Origin: Candidatus Roizmanbacteria bacterium
GTDB lineage: Bacteria; Patescibacteriota; Microgenomatia; UBA1406; GWC2-37-13
Direction of reading: 5' to 3'
Assembly (NCBI GenBank): GCA_016206365.1
Contig: JACQRR010000174.1
Coordinates: forward strand, 1-8,568
Length of the DNA stretch: 8,568 nt
Shown: in pieces, positions 5,726 to 8,568 of the stretch
How positions within the stretch are numbered: position 1 is the first letter of the stretch
Layout of the letters: every line of letters starts with the position of its first letter
Notes under the pieces: generated by a model
What the model was told of the DNA's origin: nothing
Seen by the model: the letters and a program-made list of their open reading frames with translations, nothing else
Database searches by the model: none
Program-made: the position numbers and the translations under genes

Positions 5726-6684
5726 TTGTAAATTCTAGCAAGTTTTTTATTACGATGGTCGTTGAGAATGTTTTCTATTATGTATGGCGGTCTACCCTTT
5801 ACTTCCTCAAAAATTATCTGAACATATTTTCCGACGATGCTTATAGTCAACATCTGCATACCTCCAAAAAAAACAATTGCAAGCAGCAAGGGAATTTGAG
5901 CTCTGATTGGATTTCCAAATAAAAAGACGACAAAAAGATATCCGAGCAAAAACAAAAAAGAAAAAAGAACTAAGATGAATCCGAGACTTGTCATAATATC
6001 CAAAGGAACAAAAGAAAACCCCAGAAGTCCTCTTTGCGCGTCGCGCAAATAGTCAAATAGATTATTTTTTGTAGTTCCATATTTTCTTTCTCTTCGCTCA
6101 TATTCAACATAAGAGGTCTGGAAGCCGGACCAAGCTCGAAGTCCGCGAAAAAAGCGATTTTTTTCCGGTAGGTTGATTATTACATTTAAAACTCTGCGAT
6201 CTAGGAGACAGAAGGTTCCAGCGTTGAGTGGCATATCGATGTTTGCCAATTTTTTGAGAATTATGTAGAAAAGTTTTCGAATTGTTCTCATCAAATATGT
6301 GTCGTTGGTTACATTCCTTACTCCAACAATAACTTGGTAACCTTGTTCCCATTTTTTGATAAATTTTGGGATCACTGAAGGGTGATCTTGAAGGTCACAA
6401 TCAACGATAGTGAGAATATCGCCGATAGAGTGTTTCATTGCAGCGTGGGAGGAATATTCAGAAGTGAAGTTTCGAGACAAAAATATTGCTGACACTTTTT
6501 TATCCTTTTGGGCCATTTTTTTTATTAGTTCTCGGGATCGATCTAGGCTATAATTATCAACAAAGATAATCTCGTAATCGTACTTAGGAATTGAAGCAAG
6601 CATTTTTTTGATTTCTCTATAAGCGTATTCTATATTTGCTTCTTCGTTATATGTGGGTAGCACTATCGAAAGTATTTTTTTCAC
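5722..6684 (-). CDS. family 2 glycosyltransferase, polyprenyl-phosphate (DPM1/GtrB-like) type
   Basis: This 320-residue inverting glycosyltransferase probably transfers a sugar from a nucleotide donor to undecaprenyl or another polyprenyl phosphate at the inner face of the membrane. The GT-A domain shows SIVLPTYNEEANI (6-18), FVDNYSLD (41-48) and the DxD-type motif DCDLQD (95-100). NRFFRGLRAWSGF (176-188) resembles the RxxRG/W region of this family. Two C-terminal hydrophobic segments (about 230-255 and 264-287) should be membrane helices, and VKGRPPYIIE (295-304) is a tail typical of the GtrB/ArnC-like group. The start is GTG at 6684 inside the stop of the upstream aldolase gene (GTGA), and its own stop overlaps the aminotransferase start, so the three genes are very likely one transcript. 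Donor sugar and acceptor cannot be told from the sequence. Confidence 0.9.
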   Translation of the reverse strand: MKKILSIVLPTYNEEANIEYAYREIKKMLASIPKYDYEIIFVDNYSLDRSRELIKKMAQKDKKVSAIFLSRNFTSEYSSHAAMKHSIGDILTIVDCDLQDHPSVIPKFIKKWEQGYQVIVGVRNVTNDTYLMRTIRKLFYIILKKLANIDMPLNAGTFCLLDRRVLNVIINLPEKNRFFRGLRAWSGFQTSYVEYERRERKYGTTKNNLFDYLRDAQRGLLGFSFVPLDIMTSLGFILVLFSFLFLLGYLFVVFLFGNPIRAQIPLLLAIVFFGGMQMLTISIVGKYVQIIFEEVKGRPPYIIENILNDHRNKKLARIYK

Positions 6685-7481
6685 GGTTGTATCTTGTAGA
6701 TACGCGACATTAACATTTCAATTCGACTATCATCTTCAAGATAGATATTAGTATAATGTTTTTTCTTATTTTGTAACCAAAAAAGTTCAAAAAGATTTGC
6801 TTTTATAATGGCGTCCTCCATTTTGACTGCTGTTGCTTCCGAATCTGCGGCAAAAACGACTTTCCGAGTTTCGAACCTATCCAAGAGTTTTTTTCCGATT
6901 AATTTTTTAAGGAAAGGTATCGCTTCTTTGGCAATACCTCCACCCATGACAGTTCTGTAGCCTTTTTTTTTTGCTTTTGTGAAAATATCCTCAACAATTT
7001 TATAAACGCGGTCAATATTTATATCATCTCTACCTAAACCAAGAGAACCTGTCATATCTACTCTCCCAACGCTAATTGTATGAAGAAGTTGATTTTTGTC
7101 GGCGGCTAATATCTCGTCAACATTTTTATACCCCTGGGTAGTTTCAATCATGGCTATAAAGCGAATATCGGCTCTTACATCTCTTGGAAAATATTTTTCA
7201 ATTGCTTCAAGATATTTTTTTAACGCATAGGGGCTTTCAATCATCGGTGCAACCAAACCTGAGACACCGATTTTTTGGGCTTCAAGCATATCGGTAATTG
7301 CTTCAGCTCCGCCGATTTTTAAAACAATACCCAATCCAGCCTGGTCAGCTATTTCTTTAAACCTCATCAGTTCGTCCATACGAACCCCCTCCGCCTCAAA
7401 TTCAGCTTTTAAGTCAACAACTCCATAATTCTTTTTCATATCTCTTAGAAGACCAAGCATTTTGTGTTCAAGTGAGTTCAT
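6681..7481 (-). CDS. HpcH/HpaI aldolase/citrate lyase family protein
   Basis: This 266-residue TIM-barrel protein of the HpcH/HpaI family is a cytoplasmic enzyme. Members use a divalent metal to make or break carbon-carbon bonds next to pyruvate or oxaloacetate. Visible regions are KAEFEAEGVRMDEL (25-38), KIGGAEAI (55-62), APMIESPYALKKY (78-90), IETTQGYKNVDEIL (112-125) with Glu113, and VGRVDMTGSLGLGRDDIN (138-155) with Asp142. Glu113 and Asp142 are the expected metal ligands. DRFETRKVVF (201-210) and a C-terminal region end the protein. I do not see the classical catalytic Arg context of HpaI, so this is a separate branch with unknown substrate. It lies between a sugar-phosphate cyclase and a glycosyltransferase gene, which points to carbohydrate synthesis rather than aromatic catabolism. 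The ATG at 7481 follows a candidate promoter and has no Shine-Dalgarno. Confidence 0.85.
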   Translation of the reverse strand: MNSLEHKMLGLLRDMKKNYGVVDLKAEFEAEGVRMDELMRFKEIADQAGLGIVLKIGGAEAITDMLEAQKIGVSGLVAPMIESPYALKKYLEAIEKYFPRDVRADIRFIAMIETTQGYKNVDEILAADKNQLLHTISVGRVDMTGSLGLGRDDINIDRVYKIVEDIFTKAKKKGYRTVMGGGIAKEAIPFLKKLIGKKLLDRFETRKVVFAADSEATAVKMEDAIIKANLFELFWLQNKKKHYTNIYLEDDSRIEMLMSRIYKIQP

Positions 7482-7488
7482 AGGAGTT

Positions 7489-7543
7489 TATAGCTTGCAT
7501 TTTTGCAGAATTTATTAATTATGTCAATAGAATAAAAGCTATA
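7489..7543. repeat. 8-bp inverted repeat flanking the candidate promoter
   Basis: TATAGCTT (7489-7496) and AAGCTATA (7536-7543) are perfect reverse complements 39 nt apart. They bracket the -35 and -10 elements proposed at 7499-7527. This arrangement could be a pair of operator half-sites, but AT-rich 8-mers also arise by chance. Confidence 0.35.
7499..7527 (-). promoter_or_regulatory. candidate sigma70-type promoter for the aldolase-glycosyltransferase-aminotransferase genes
   Basis: Read on the minus strand, a consensus -35 box TTGACA (7527-7522) is followed after 17 nt by AAAAAT (7504-7499), a 4-of-6 match to TATAAT. A TGC just upstream gives an extended -10 (TGnAAAAAT). Transcription would start about 10 nt before the aldolase ATG, giving a very short leader. 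A second TATAAA (7492-7487) lies even closer to the ATG but has no good -35. The site is in the only intergenic gap of useful size on this strand. It is a pattern match only. Confidence 0.4.
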
Positions 7544-7556
7544 GAAAGGATTGAAA

Positions 7557-8568
7557 TTAGATCATATAAGGACCTAAAAGGCGAAGAAATTCTGAATAAT
7601 TTTTTTTAAATTCCTCTATTTTAAAGTCCGTCGTTTTGGTCAAGACAAAATTTTTTACTGGAAAGACTAAGGCTAAATTTTGTGAAACTCTTTTTTTATC
7701 TTTTTTCATTTTGCTTAGCATGATTTCATAATCGAAATACTCTCTTCTTAATTTAAGGATATCATTGGGAATACAAGGTATAAGAAGCTGCTTATTTAAT
7801 TGGTCAAAAATCTTGTTAGATATTAAACCTCTATTTAATGCGACGAGATTAGCAAAGATGATACCTATAACTACAGCAATTCCGTGAGGGATATGGAATT
7901 TAGACGTAGATTCAAGAGCATGGCCTAATTCATGACCATAATTTAACAGATTTCTCTTTCCCCGATCAAATTCGTCACCCAGCATATATTGCAACTTGAT
8001 TTTTATCGCTTCTTTTATAATTTCTGCTATCTTTTTTTTATTTTTTTTCTTTTTTAGAATTTCAACCTTTCGTATTGTATCTTTCAGTTTTTTAAGAGGA
8101 TCTTTTTGCATTAAAAGTATTTTTACTATCTCTCCTACTCCGCTCCAATAATATTCTTTTGACAGAGTATCGAGAAAATTTACATTGATATAAATTTCTG
8201 TTGGTGGATAAAAACTTCCTAGGACGTTTTTATAGGATTTAAAGTTAAGTGAAGTTTTAAGACCAATTGAACTATCTGCCATACCAAGAAGTGTAGTTGA
8301 GACAAGAATCCAGTTTATCCCTCGGTAAAGAGTGGAGGCGACAAAACCGGTAACATCCTGATTTATGCCGCCGCCAAAAGAAATCAGAGTTGCGTTTTTT
8401 TTGCCCTCAAGACTCAATAATTTTTCATAAATAGAGATAGCAGTTTCGAGCGTCTTTCTCTTTTCGTCGAATTTTATAATGACCAGCTTATCTTTGGGAA
8501 GTTTATCGAAGATCTTTTTTTTGTAGAGTTTGTAGACGTTTTCTCCTACCACAACCACGTAGTAAGGA
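7557..8568 (-). CDS. 3-dehydroquinate synthase-like sugar-phosphate cyclase (5' end cut by window)
   Basis: This NAD- and metal-dependent cyclase belongs to the dehydroquinate synthase superfamily, which closes heptulosonate- or sugar-phosphates into carbocycles. The frame stays open to the window edge (…PYYVVVVG), so the GTG at 8558 is probably not the true start; residue numbers here count from that GTG. Visible are GGGINQDVTGF (62-72), STTLLGMADSSIGLKTSLNF (87-106), YKNVLGSFYPP (109-119), GVGEIVK (140-146) with Glu143, LNYGHELGHALE (205-216), HIPHG (222-226) and KMKKDKK (283-289). Glu143, His209 and His225 should be the metal ligands. The NF-x-x-YKN-x-LG pattern recalls cyclases such as 2-epi-5-epi-valiolone synthases as well as dehydroquinate synthase, so product identity is open. 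A Lys-rich stretch (164-181) is low in complexity. The neighbour is an aldolase, and no other shikimate gene is in the window. Confidence 0.85.
   Translation of the reverse strand, partial: PYYVVVVGENVYKLYKKKIFDKLPKDKLVIIKFDEKRKTLETAISIYEKLLSLEGKKNATLISFGGGINQDVTGFVASTLYRGINWILVSTTLLGMADSSIGLKTSLNFKSYKNVLGSFYPPTEIYINVNFLDTLSKEYYWSGVGEIVKILLMQKDPLKKLKDTIRKVEILKKKKNKKKIAEIIKEAIKIKLQYMLGDEFDRGKRNLLNYGHELGHALESTSKFHIPHGIAVVIGIIFANLVALNRGLISNKIFDQLNKQLLIPCIPNDILKLRREYFDYEIMLSKMKKDKKRVSQNLALVFPVKNFVLTKTTDFKIEEFKKNYSEFLRLLGPYMI

Noticed and set aside
6104..6352. Minus-strand open frame of 82 codons in another frame of the glycosyltransferase
   Set aside because: The overlapping GT2 frame has all the family motifs; this frame has none.
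8556..8558. GTG at 8558 as the true start of the cyclase gene
   Set aside because: The frame continues open to the window edge with residues (PYY) that fit the family strand preceding VVVG, so the gene is more likely cut by the window.
1..8568. Alternative genetic code (TGA recoded), as in some candidate-phylum bacteria
   Set aside because: TGA serves as the stop for the SDR, aminotransferase and glycosyltransferase genes, and no conserved motif needs TGA read-through.

Overview
The window is AT-rich and gene-dense. It carries seven intact or edge-truncated protein genes, one gene remnant and several small repeats. Gene content (a two-subunit transketolase, an archaeal-type PEP carboxylase, a DPM1-like glycosyltransferase, a dehydroquinate-synthase-like cyclase), 4-bp start/stop overlaps, Lys/Asn/Ile-rich proteins and the near absence of Shine-Dalgarno motifs fit a small-genome uncultivated bacterium. 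A Patescibacteria/CPR lineage such as Microgenomates is my best guess. This is inference; a DPANN archaeon or another AT-rich bacterium is not excluded. TGA is used as a stop codon, so there is no sign of recoding.

Left half, plus strand: an NDP-sugar 4,6-dehydratase-like SDR (38-1051) overlaps by 4 bp the transketolase N-terminal subunit (1048-1857), followed by the C-terminal subunit (1885-2823). Then comes a 79-codon remnant of the ppc 3' end (2798-3037) and the full archaeal-type PEP carboxylase (about 3071-4573). Right half, minus strand, read from the right edge: a DHQ-synthase-like sugar-phosphate cyclase (runs off the window at 8568), a 75-bp gap with a candidate promoter, an HpcH/HpaI aldolase (7481-6681), a DPM1-like glycosyltransferase (6684-5722) and an AspC-type aminotransferase (5725-4526). 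The last three are joined by 4-bp overlaps. The two gene sets converge and overlap tail to tail by 48 bp at 4526-4573.

The genes suggest carbohydrate or cell-surface glycan synthesis linked to the PEP/oxaloacetate node. PEP carboxylase makes oxaloacetate, and the aminotransferase can turn it into aspartate. The aldolase family uses pyruvate or oxaloacetate. The transketolase moves two-carbon units, the cyclase closes a sugar phosphate into a cyclitol or quinate-type ring, and the glycosyltransferase probably acts on a polyprenyl phosphate. The combined pathway is inferred, not shown.

Three items deserve most attention. First, a 43-bp GC-rich palindromic element sits in frame inside the SDR gene, between its two catalytic motifs. 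Second, a 181-bp direct duplication of the ppc 3' end lies just upstream of ppc; all eight differences between the copies fall in codons that change the amino acid, and the upstream copy starts with what looks like the first five ppc codons. Third, AAAAGTT heptad repeats lie at the left edge, and the only available start codon of the SDR gene lies inside them.
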